Of a stretch of DNA of 64,000 bases, positions 53,107 through 60,423 are shown one piece after another. How positions within the stretch are numbered: position 1 is the first letter of the stretch; every line of letters begins with the position of its first letter. This DNA comes from JAEUIT01 sp044220875 (GTDB lineage Bacteria; Planctomycetota; Phycisphaerae; Phycisphaerales; SM1A02). The stretch spans positions 558,001-622,000 of the forward strand of contig JBGAQH010000002.1 of assembly GCA_044220875.1 (NCBI GenBank), in the 5' to 3' direction. A program made the position numbers and the translations under genes. The notes beneath the pieces were generated by a model. That model was not told the origin of the DNA. It saw only the letters and a list, made by a program, of their open reading frames with translations, and searched no databases.

Positions 53107-53112
53107 TACGCT
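53107..53112 (+). promoter_or_regulatory. TACGCT -10-like box 7 nt before the lipoprotein gene
   Basis: TACGCT is followed by seven bases and the ATG at 53120. No ribosome binding site is present. Confidence 0.5.
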
Positions 53113-53119
53113 CCGCATC

Positions 53120-53497
53120 ATGCGAACCTCCCGATTCCTCGCGCGTGCCGGACTGATGGCCTGCATCCTCCCCTTCGCCGTCGGCTGCGAGCCGAACTAC
53201 GCGACCAGCTTCAAGCTGATGCCCGGCGGCCGGGCCACGATCACGGCCCACGGCGATCAGGCCGTTGCCCTCGTTCGCAACCAGGGACCGGGCTCGGTGC
53301 ACGCGGAGTTCACCGACGGCGGCGCCGGACCGGCGACGCGGGAGATCTCCGCCAACGCGTCCATGCGCGAGCGGATGAAATGGCGGCAGCTCACGCTTCT
53401 CGGAATCGAGGGCGAGTCCAACGTCGAGCTCGAGGTGTACAACGCCAGCGGCTTCGCGATGAACCTGCTGCCGAACACGCCGCCGGCGAAGCCCTGA
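53120..53497 (+). CDS. Small hypothetical lipoprotein
   Basis: The 125-residue protein has a signal peptide (LARAGLMACILPFAVGC) ending in the lipobox FAVGC. The mature part (PNYATSFKLMPGGRATITAH, EGESNVELEVYNASGFAMNL) looks like a small beta-sandwich. No family is recognised. The start is probably leaderless. It is divergent from coaD with 112 nt between their start codons. Confidence 0.7.
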   Translation: MRTSRFLARAGLMACILPFAVGCEPNYATSFKLMPGGRATITAHGDQAVALVRNQGPGSVHAEFTDGGAGPATREISANASMRERMKWRQLTLLGIEGESNVELEVYNASGFAMNLLPNTPPAKP

Positions 53498-53832
53498 GCC
53501 CGTCGATCCGCACGGCGCGTTGCCCAGATCGCACCATCCGCTTCGCCAATCGTCGCAGCCGTCACGCGCCGCACGACCGGTCGCCGGCATACCGAATTCG
53601 CACGCGCAGCAATTGCGTTCCCCGGCTCGAAACGGACAGTGTTGGTGTCTCGCGTCTGCTCAGGCCTCAACGAGGGGAGCCGTGCGAGGCCGGGCCAGGG
53701 GGCCGCACCAACGCGGACCTGGCCCTCTCGGACAACCACCCCGCGTGATGCCCTGACGCTCACGCGGTCACGAATGTCGGAGTGTGGGACGGAGTGCTGA
53801 CGGCGATGAGGGAACCGCCTTCAGCGAAGTGC

Positions 53833-53877
53833 GTGTGAGTGAGTGAGTGAGTGTGTCTGTGATTGCGTGTGAGTGAG
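53833..53877. repeat. GTGA/GAGT tetranucleotide tract
   Basis: The stretch GTGTGAGTGAGTGAGTGAGTG is followed by a degenerate continuation ending GTGTGAGTGAG. It is intergenic and about 340 nt after the lipoprotein gene, with no gene reading through it. Confidence 0.8.
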
Positions 53878-53897
53878 GGATCGCATCGCGGGAGACA

Positions 53898-54059
53898 GCG
53901 TGGCTCCGGCTCGACCGGAGCCCACGCGGGGCGCGGAACCGCCCAGCGCGATGGACGACCCGATGACGTTCTGAGCCTGAGCTTCAAGCAGCTCTTCAAC
54001 AAGCCCTGGATCGGCCCCGCACGGTTTGCCTCCCCGTTGCGGGGTCTCTTTTCTTTTTC
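53898..54059 (+). ncRNA. Possible small structured RNA ending in a terminator
   Basis: A 12-bp hairpin with one bulge, GCGTGGCTCCGG (53898-53909) pairing with 53915-53927, lies about 100 nt before a terminator-like hairpin (54030-54059). No promoter was identified and no known RNA family was recognised. The call rests only on two hairpins in a long gene-free region. Confidence 0.25.
54030..54059 (+). terminator. Rho-independent-type terminator
   Basis: CCCCG (54032-54036) pairs with CGGGG (54040-54044) around TTG and is followed by TCTCTTTTCTTTTT. The T-run is on the plus strand. It lies more than 530 nt after the last plus-strand stop codon, so it may end an unannotated transcript. Confidence 0.65.
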
Positions 54060-54096
54060 CGCGCGATGCGTCGTTGACGCTTCACGAAGTTCGTCG

Positions 54097-54345
54097 AACA
54101 CAGAGGCACAGAGGGCACAGAGGGCCACAGAGAAGACGGGAGCCGAAGTGGCTTTGCGCCTTGGATTCGAGCTGGTCGAGCAGGTTCTCCGGGCAGAGTG
54201 ACTTGAGCTTCTACCGACGGAACGTTGGACCGGGACGCACGCCTGGCCTGGCGACTCTGGACGACTCCTCGGAGGATGCCCCCGACAACGCCTTTTCTCC
54301 ACCATTCTGCTCTGTGGCCCTCTGTGCCCTCGGTGCCTCTGTGTT
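54097..54345. repeat. CACAGAGG inverted-repeat module C
   Basis: Arms of 36 bp at 54097-54132 and 54310-54345 are inverted copies with a single mismatch and match module B at most positions. They enclose 177 bp unrelated to the other modules. A further single arm of the same family lies at 54375-54400. Confidence 0.9.
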
Positions 54346-54374
54346 GAAGGTCCACCGCGAATAGTGCAGAAAGC

Positions 54375-54400
54375 TGTGTCCTCTGTGCCTCTGCGTCGAA
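54375..54400. repeat. Solitary CACAGAGG-type arm
   Basis: GTGTCCTCTGTGCCTCTGCG followed by TCGAAT repeats the outer end of the module arms (compare 36441-36466 in module B) and lies 30 nt beyond module C. It has no inverted partner nearby other than the left arm of module C. Confidence 0.75.
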
Positions 54401-54411
54401 TCCGGCCCCGC

Positions 54412-54927
54412 TCACCGCGCGAACGCCCCGAACCCCGCCGCGGCCAGGATCGTTCGGAAGTTCTCTCCGAACACGAAGTTCTCCTCGGGGAACTGCATGC
54501 CCTGCATGTTCTGGTCGAGATGGCTGAACATCAGTTCGATCGTGCCGATGTCGCGCCACTGGCCGTCGCGGTGATCGAAGCGCGAGACGACGCCGACAGT
54601 CGACGCGCCCATCGCGTCCATCCGCTCGATGCGGGCGTCGTAGCGAATCGTCTGCCCCGGCCCGACGTCGCCGGTGATGGTCGCGTTCTGCACCTTCGCG
54701 AGCACGACCTTCTCGCGGAAATCGTTCACGCTCCCGACGAGGATTCCGGCGGTCTGGGCCATGCCCTCGAGGATGAGCGAGTTCGGCATCACCGGCTGCG
54801 CGGGACCGTCTGCGTCCGCGGCGAAATGATCGTGCAGATGCTCCTCGGCCATCGAGACGTTCTTGATGGCGACCATCCGCGTCTTCGGCTCGAAGGCGAT
54901 GATCGTGTCGATCCACATCCAGCGCAT
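54412..54927 (-). CDS. FabZ-like beta-hydroxyacyl-ACP dehydratase
   Basis: Starting at the ATG at 54927 (MRWMWIDTIIAFEPKT), the 171-residue protein has the hot-dog fold pattern. A His lies in AEEHLHDHFAADADGPAQPV, where the FabZ catalytic His sits, and a Glu in SLILEGMAQTAGILVGSV, equivalent to the FabZ active-site Glu. The stretch DHFAADADGPAQPVMP replaces the usual 'HFPGxPVxPG', so the loop is longer. It probably dehydrates 3-hydroxyacyl-ACP or a related thioester. It follows the ACP gene by 11 nt, in one operon. Confidence 0.8.
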   Translation of the reverse strand: MRWMWIDTIIAFEPKTRMVAIKNVSMAEEHLHDHFAADADGPAQPVMPNSLILEGMAQTAGILVGSVNDFREKVVLAKVQNATITGDVGPGQTIRYDARIERMDAMGASTVGVVSRFDHRDGQWRDIGTIELMFSHLDQNMQGMQFPEENFVFGENFRTILAAAGFGAFAR

Positions 54928-54938
54928 GGATCGTTCCG

Positions 54939-55355
54939 TTAGCTCTTGAGCTTGCGCTCGACGAAGTCGACCAGGCTTCGGACCGTAAAGAGTTCGCCCA
55001 GCTTCGAGACCTGCGGGTCGGACTCCCACGCGCCGAGGGTCAGGTGCGACATCCGCTCCTTGAGGATCGCGATGCCCTTCGCGGTGACCTTGCCGTTCTC
55101 GACCAGGCTTCCGTCGGTCATCAGGTTCTCGGGGAGCATCTCGCCCTGGGCGATCTTGAAGGGCTTCTCCGGGGTCGAAAAGGTCTTCTCCAGCCGGAAG
55201 ACGATATCGAGATAGTCAATCGACTCCGCCCCGAGGTCGCCGTTCAGGGTCGCATCGAGGGTCACGTCCTCGGCATCAACGCCCAGGGCCTCCTCAAGGA
55301 CTTCCCGAACGTCGGCAATGATCTCGTCTCTCGACTTCACGGTGGCGCTGGACAT
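54939..55355 (-). CDS. Acyl carrier protein with an internal insertion
   Basis: The 138-residue protein begins like ACP: an N-terminal helix ADVREVLEEALGVDAEDVTL, then NGDLGAESIDYLDIVFRLEK with the Ser (GAES) expected to carry phosphopantetheine. Normal ACPs end about 35 residues later. Here about 50 extra residues (STPEKPFKIAQGEMLPEN and on) separate helix II from a final helix LFTVRSLVDFVERKL like ACP helix IV. It lies between two dehydratase genes, so it probably works in fatty-acid or polyketide-type synthesis. Confidence 0.85.
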   Translation of the reverse strand: MSSATVKSRDEIIADVREVLEEALGVDAEDVTLDATLNGDLGAESIDYLDIVFRLEKTFSTPEKPFKIAQGEMLPENLMTDGSLVENGKVTAKGIAILKERMSHLTLGAWESDPQVSKLGELFTVRSLVDFVERKLKS

Positions 55356-55399
55356 GATGCCTCTCGAACTGGTCTGAACCGCCGGGCATCACATGCTTC

Positions 55400-55810
55400 T
55401 CATGGGCCCAGTGACAAAGCTCGCATTGTAAAGCGACCTGAGACGGCCGTGTCGGGCGCGGCGCTTGCGACGCCTGAGGATCGGACGACGGTCCCCTGTC
55501 CCTTGAAGGTCACGCTGCCGTCCGGAAGCTCCTTCTCGACCGTGACTTCGACCCGCAGCGCCTCGCCCGGCCGCACGAATGACCCATAGCGAAGGGCCTT
55601 GACCTGCCCGAGCACGAACCGCGGCTTGCCTCGAAGGCGGAGGACCTCGCGCGCCGCCTGGGTCATGGCCTCGACCATGAACACCCCGGGCAGGACGGGG
55701 AAACCGGGAAAGTGATCGCCGAGGTACTCCTCGGCAGCGGAGACGTTCTTGAGGGCGACGGCCCGGTCGGGCGAGCACTCGAGGACTTGGTCGATCAGGC
55801 GAAAGTGCAT
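55400..55810 (-). CDS. FabZ-like beta-hydroxyacyl-ACP dehydratase
   Basis: The 136-residue protein has the FabZ motifs: the His in YLGDHFPGFPVLPGVFMVEA and the Glu in VEAMTQAA, plus FVLGQVKALRYGSFVRPGEA. It would dehydrate 3-hydroxyacyl-ACP thioesters. It is upstream of the ACP gene by 44 nt in the same direction, so one operon with two dehydratases is likely. TACCGT lies 8 nt before the ATG at 55810. Confidence 0.86.
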   Translation of the reverse strand: MHFRLIDQVLECSPDRAVALKNVSAAEEYLGDHFPGFPVLPGVFMVEAMTQAAREVLRLRGKPRFVLGQVKALRYGSFVRPGEALRVEVTVEKELPDGSVTFKGQGTVVRSSGVASAAPDTAVSGRFTMRALSLGP

Positions 55811-55818
55811 CGGGAGGC

Positions 55819-55824
55819 ACGGTA
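55819..55824 (-). promoter_or_regulatory. TACCGT -10-like box 8 nt before the FabZ-like gene
   Basis: On the minus strand TACCGT is followed by eight bases and the ATG at 55810. No ribosome binding site is seen between them, though a GGGAGG-like stretch occurs on the opposite strand only. Confidence 0.4.
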
Positions 55825-55961
55825 GCCGAGGCCGCCGGGGCGGTCCATGCGGGTCCGGTGCGGGGCCGAAGCGGGTTTGGGCCGCGGCCCGGGCTGTCCC
55901 CGACTATCCACCCCCCTTGCGATTCACAACATCCGCCCGCATCGGTCGATACAACCTCGCT

Positions 55962-58649
55962 ATGGCAAGGAAGCCTTCCTCGTCCGGTCGCCGGTCCTCC
56001 GGCGCCGCCACCAGCGCTGCGTCCGCAGTCTCCGCGATGCTCCCCGACGCCGGCGTCACCCGCCGCATCCTCTGGCTCATCGCCGGGGGCGCGTGGGTCT
56101 TCGCGTTCCTGTCGCTCGCGAGCTTCAACGCCGCGGACTGGCCGTCGCATGTGGTCAGCGCGCACAACGATCCCGCCGCGAACCTGCTCGGCCGTCTCGG
56201 CGCGCTCTTCGCGTACTGGACCTACTTCACGCTCGGGTTCGGCGTCTGGGTCGTCGTCCTGCTTGGCGGCGTCGCGCTCGCGTTCCTTGCGATCGGCCGG
56301 CCGATCAAGCATCCCGTGGTGCGCAGCATCGGCGGCCTGCTGATGATGCTCGCCCTCTCCTGCATGCATGCGGCATGGCTGCCGACGGTTGGCCCGCTGA
56401 CCGGCGGCGACGCCGGACTTCTTCCGATGTGGGCGAGCGACCAGCTTGCCCTGCGCTTCGGCACGGTCGGTTGCAGCCTGATGCTCCTGCTTGCGTTCGC
56501 GCTCGGCTCGATCGTGGCGATCGACGAGGTCGTCTTCGCGCTGCCCGGCGTGTTCGGCCGATTCCTCTCCTTCCTCGATCCGCTCTGGAGCTTCGACTAC
56601 GCCGGCACCTTCGCGGCGCTGAAGTCGCGCGTCATGCCCGAGCGGGCCGAGCCGGTGACGCTCGGGCCGACCGGCGAGCCGCGCACGACGCGGCCGAGTC
56701 CGCGCAAGAGCCGCGTCGCCGACTTCGATGAGGTCGACGAGGAAGCCGATCTCGGCGTCGTCTCCGTCGGCCCCGCGGCCGCGGAGGAGAGCGACGAGGA
56801 GGACGCCGCTCCGGTCGCGAAGAAGCCGAAGCGCTCGAGGAAGCAGCCGGTCGTCGTCGAGAGCGACGATGAGGAGGAGGCCGAGGAGTCGGACGGGGAG
56901 AGCGGCGACGAGGACGGAAGCGACGCCGACGAGGAGGACGATGGCGCCGCGGCGATCGCCGAGGCGAAGACGCCGCTCTCGGACGATGAGATCCGGGCCA
57001 AGATCGCCCGGCTTCCGATCAAGATGGCCGGCACGAAGAAGGCGGTCGCCCGCGACGAGGACATCCCGCGCGAGCAGGACCTCTCGGGCTACCAGTTCCC
57101 GACGCTCGAACTGTTAGAGGAGCCGGAGCACAACTTCTCGCAGAAGATGGAGGCGGTCGTGCGCGAGCAGGCCCGCATCCTCGAGCAGGCGCTCCACACC
57201 TTCCAGATCGAGGGCGAGGTCGTCGGCATCGACAGCGGTCCGGTCGTGACCCTCTACTCCGTCGAGCTCGCGCCCGGCACGCGCGTCGCCCGGCTCGAGA
57301 CGATCTCGAAGGACATCGCCCGCGCCCTGCAGGCGCCGAACATCCGCATCATCCCGAACATGGTCGGCCGCACCGCGGTCGGCATCGAGGTGCCGAACCG
57401 CCAGAAGGAGAAGGTCCGGCTCAAGGAGCTCATGTCGGGCAAGCAGTCGGAAGGCATGCTCCTGCCGATGTTCCTCGGCAAGGACTCGGCGGGCGAGCCG
57501 CTGGTGCTCGACCTGACCAAGATGCCGCACATGCTGATCTCGGGCACCACCGGCTCGGGCAAGAGCGTGTGCATGAACACGATCATCATGAGCTGGCTGT
57601 ACACGAAGCGGCCGGACGAGCTCAAGCTCGTGCTCGTCGACCCGAAGATGGTCGAGATGAGCCAGTTCGCCGACATCCCGCACCTCATGTGCCCGGTCGT
57701 CACGGAGATGAACAAGGCCGCCGGCATCCTCGAGTGGGCCGTGACCAAGATGGAGGAGCGGTACGAGCTCCTCAAGGACGCGGGCGTTCGCGACATCCGG
57801 AGCTACAACGAGCTCGGCGAGGCCGAACTCATCGCCCGATTCAATCCGTCCAACGACCTCGAGAAGGCGAAGCTCCCGAAGAAGCTCCCGTACATGGTCT
57901 TCGTGATCGACGAGCTCGCCGATCTCATGATGACCAACAAGGAGGTCGAGACCTCGATCGTGCGCATCGCCCAGAAGGCCCGCGCGGTCGGCATCCATCT
58001 CATCCTCGCGACGCAGCGCCCGCAGGCGAACGTCGTCACCGGCCTCATCAAGAGCAACATGCCCTGCCGCTGCTCCTTCAAGGTCGCCAGCGGCATGGAC
58101 AGCCGCATCGTCCTTGACCACAAGGGCGCGGAGCTCCTCCTCGGTCAGGGCGACATGCTCGTCCTCACGCCGAGCTCGACCGAGCTCAAGCGCTGCCAGG
58201 GCACGCTCGTCACCGACGGCGAGACCAAGAAGGTCGCGAAGCACCTGAAGGACGTGGCCGCGCCGACCTTCGAGCGCACGCTCATCGCGATCAAGGGCAC
58301 GCAGGCCCAGCAGGCCGAGGCCGGCAGCGCAGCGGGCGAGGGCGGACTCAACGCCGCCGAGAAGGACCCGCTCTTCGAGAAGGCGGTCGAGATCATCATC
58401 GAGAGCGGCCGCGGCAGCGTGAGCCTGCTCCAGCGGCGACTCGCGATCGGCTACGGCCGGGCAAGCCGTCTCGTCGACCAGATGGGTCTCGCCGGCATCC
58501 TCGGCGAACATAACGGTTCGGTCGCCCGCGAGGTCGTCATCACCATGGACGACTGGAAGCGGATGAAGGCGATGGCCGAGGAACACGCCGCGGACGGAAC
58601 GGTCTTCGACCCGAAGAACGTGAGCGATGATGAGGACGAGGATCTGTGA
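55962..58649 (+). CDS. ftsK: FtsK/SpoIIIE-family DNA translocase
   Basis: The 895-residue protein starts at the ATG at 55962. An N-terminal membrane part of about four helices lies at roughly residues 35-185. A highly acidic linker (about 245-340, with Asp/Glu runs) follows, and then the motor: FQIEGEVVGIDSGPVVTLYS (alpha domain), Walker A ISGTTGSGKSVCMNTI, and Walker B MVFVIDELADLMM. At the end there is a winged-helix gamma domain, EIIIESGRGSVSLLQRRLAI to IGYGRASRLVDQMGLAG, which in relatives reads KOPS-like sites. FtsK moves chromosomal DNA through the division septum. A TACAAC box lies six nt before the ATG. Confidence 0.95.
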   Translation: MARKPSSSGRRSSGAATSAASAVSAMLPDAGVTRRILWLIAGGAWVFAFLSLASFNAADWPSHVVSAHNDPAANLLGRLGALFAYWTYFTLGFGVWVVVLLGGVALAFLAIGRPIKHPVVRSIGGLLMMLALSCMHAAWLPTVGPLTGGDAGLLPMWASDQLALRFGTVGCSLMLLLAFALGSIVAIDEVVFALPGVFGRFLSFLDPLWSFDYAGTFAALKSRVMPERAEPVTLGPTGEPRTTRPSPRKSRVADFDEVDEEADLGVVSVGPAAAEESDEEDAAPVAKKPKRSRKQPVVVESDDEEEAEESDGESGDEDGSDADEEDDGAAAIAEAKTPLSDDEIRAKIARLPIKMAGTKKAVARDEDIPREQDLSGYQFPTLELLEEPEHNFSQKMEAVVREQARILEQALHTFQIEGEVVGIDSGPVVTLYSVELAPGTRVARLETISKDIARALQAPNIRIIPNMVGRTAVGIEVPNRQKEKVRLKELMSGKQSEGMLLPMFLGKDSAGEPLVLDLTKMPHMLISGTTGSGKSVCMNTIIMSWLYTKRPDELKLVLVDPKMVEMSQFADIPHLMCPVVTEMNKAAGILEWAVTKMEERYELLKDAGVRDIRSYNELGEAELIARFNPSNDLEKAKLPKKLPYMVFVIDELADLMMTNKEVETSIVRIAQKARAVGIHLILATQRPQANVVTGLIKSNMPCRCSFKVASGMDSRIVLDHKGAELLLGQGDMLVLTPSSTELKRCQGTLVTDGETKKVAKHLKDVAAPTFERTLIAIKGTQAQQAEAGSAAGEGGLNAAEKDPLFEKAVEIIIESGRGSVSLLQRRLAIGYGRASRLVDQMGLAGILGEHNGSVAREVVITMDDWKRMKAMAEEHAADGTVFDPKNVSDDEDEDL

Positions 58650-58902
58650 GCGCGGATGGCGCGGCAATTCAGGCAAGCGCGGTAGTCTGGTGAGTCCGCA
58701 GACCGTGCTGGCTCGTGGTGCGTCGGTCGCGTCGTGATCCGATGAGGATGGGGCCGTCCCCGCCGAGCTTCGTTCCGGGTTTCCGCGCAGACGTCGTCAC
58801 ACGCCAGTTGAGTGGACTGCGCTTGAATCGTCCCCTCCGGTGTTTCATACTCGGCGCCACGAGCGGCCGCGGTAAAGGCCTGCCGATCATTGGGGGATTT
58901 CG

Positions 58903-60303
58903 ATGCGTGCAGTCAGCCGTAGTGTTCGAGCGATGTCGACGTGGGCCGTGGTGGCGGCGGGGATGCTCTCATCATGCGGCAGCCTGGCGTTCGCCGCGGG
59001 CGACGAACAGTTCTTCGTCGTCGACTTCGAGGATCTCACCGAGGGCACCCCGGTCTCGACGCAGTATGGAAGCGTCGGTGTGACATTCTCGATCGAGGGC
59101 AGCCCGGGGCTCTTTCCGATCATCGCCCGCGAGGGAGCCCCCACCGTCGCATTCACCGGCACCATCGCCGACGGTCCGCAAGCGAGCGGGCTGTTCGGTC
59201 TCACCGACCCGATCGTGAGCGGCGACGCCTCTGTCCCGAATGACATCCGGATGCACTTCACCCCGGCGGCGAGCGACGTCCGCTTGTATGTCACCGACAT
59301 CGAACCGGGCGAGTCCGTCACGGCGACCGCGTACAACGGGGCCGTCCCGGTCGCCACACAGTCGGTGGTCGGCGGTGCGGCGGGCACGGGCAACGGCGTC
59401 AGCACACTCATCGCGCTCACCGCACCGACGATCACGAGCGTGCTCGTCGACGTGACCGGTCCGAATCCGGGCACCGGCTGGGGCTTGGATTTCCTCTCGT
59501 TCCATCGCCCCTGCGCGGAGGCCGGCTGCGCGCCACGCATTCGCGTCGCCCAGGAATCGGCACCGGGCGCCGGCGACTTCGCCTCACACATTCTCGGCGA
59601 GGTGCCGATCGCCTCGGCGCTGACGACGCCCGCGAGTGCGATCTACGCCTACGACGTTCCCGAAGGCGATTCCTTCAACGGCTTCCTCATGACGCCGGAG
59701 ATCGACGTCTCGACATTGTTCGTGACGCAGACGCAGGAGGGTTACACGATCTTCCTGGTGCATGACTGCGCGATTCCGAACAATCCCGACGGCGGGAAGG
59801 CCGAGACACGCGTCCAGTTCCTCAACGACGCCGACGGCGGCGCCATCGTGGTGCGGGACGATCCCGCAGACCTTGAGCCGGGAACCTACGAGGGCGTCGC
59901 GGGAGATTCGCTGTTCGAGGCTCGCCACATATGGGACACGTGCTGCACCGACGGCTGGGCAATCACGGGCCTCGAATGTGGTGGGGCCGCGATCGTGCAG
60001 TTCACGAATACCGATGGCAACGCCAAGACGCCGACGATCGCGGGCCTGAACGCCTGGCGGGTCGTCGGAGCGGATGGGAGCGAGATCGCCCTCGCGCTCG
60101 CGTCTGACCGACGGGTGCTTCTCCAGCACCTGCCACCGACGAACTGCCCTGCGGACCTGAATTGCGACGGCGTCGTGGACGCGGCGGATCTGGCGATCCT
60201 GCTCGGCGCCTGGACGCTCTCGGGCGCCGCCGATCTTGATGCCACGGGCACCGTCGACGGAGCGGACCTGGCCATCCTCCTGGGCGAATGGGGTCCCTGC
60301 TAA
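58903..60303 (+). CDS. Secreted protein with C-terminal GC-type dockerin
   Basis: The 466-residue protein starts at the ATG at 58903, with GGGGGAT upstream, and has a signal peptide (RSVRAMSTWAVVAAGMLSSC to AFAAG). Residues about 30-200 resemble a carbohydrate-binding or PEP-CTERM-associated beta-sandwich (VDFEDLTEGTPVSTQYGSVG, DVRLYVTDIEPGESVTATAY, WGLDFLSFHRP). A second beta-rich part follows. The end carries two dockerin-like loops, DLNCDGVVDAADLAILLGAW and DLDATGTVDGADLAILLGEW. It is extracellular. No enzyme motif is seen. Confidence 0.85.
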   Translation: MRAVSRSVRAMSTWAVVAAGMLSSCGSLAFAAGDEQFFVVDFEDLTEGTPVSTQYGSVGVTFSIEGSPGLFPIIAREGAPTVAFTGTIADGPQASGLFGLTDPIVSGDASVPNDIRMHFTPAASDVRLYVTDIEPGESVTATAYNGAVPVATQSVVGGAAGTGNGVSTLIALTAPTITSVLVDVTGPNPGTGWGLDFLSFHRPCAEAGCAPRIRVAQESAPGAGDFASHILGEVPIASALTTPASAIYAYDVPEGDSFNGFLMTPEIDVSTLFVTQTQEGYTIFLVHDCAIPNNPDGGKAETRVQFLNDADGGAIVVRDDPADLEPGTYEGVAGDSLFEARHIWDTCCTDGWAITGLECGGAAIVQFTNTDGNAKTPTIAGLNAWRVVGADGSEIALALASDRRVLLQHLPPTNCPADLNCDGVVDAADLAILLGAWTLSGAADLDATGTVDGADLAILLGEWGPC

Positions 60304-60423
60304 CGCGGCGCCATCGACGCCGCGCGACCACGAGCGGCGGCCGCATCAGCAGCATCGGTCGCACCCATTCTCGCCCGACGCACCCGTCGCTGACGATACT
60401 CCCTGACGCCAGGAGGACTCGTC

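Larger units (their letters stand above)
53498..54411. other. 914-nt non-coding region with hairpins and repeats
   Basis: The region between a lipoprotein gene and the FabZ-like gene holds a (GTGA)n-type tract at 53833-53877, a strong hairpin at 53898-53927, a terminator at 54030-54059, repeat module C at 54097-54345 and a third single arm of the same type at 54375-54400. Open frames across it contain only translated repeats. No protein gene is supported. Confidence 0.6.

Noticed and set aside
53760..54305. Minus-strand open frame of 181 codons across the repeats
   Set aside because: Its sequence is translated tetranucleotide and CACAGAGG repeat, for example runs of HTHSLTHTH and LCALCASV, so it is not a gene.
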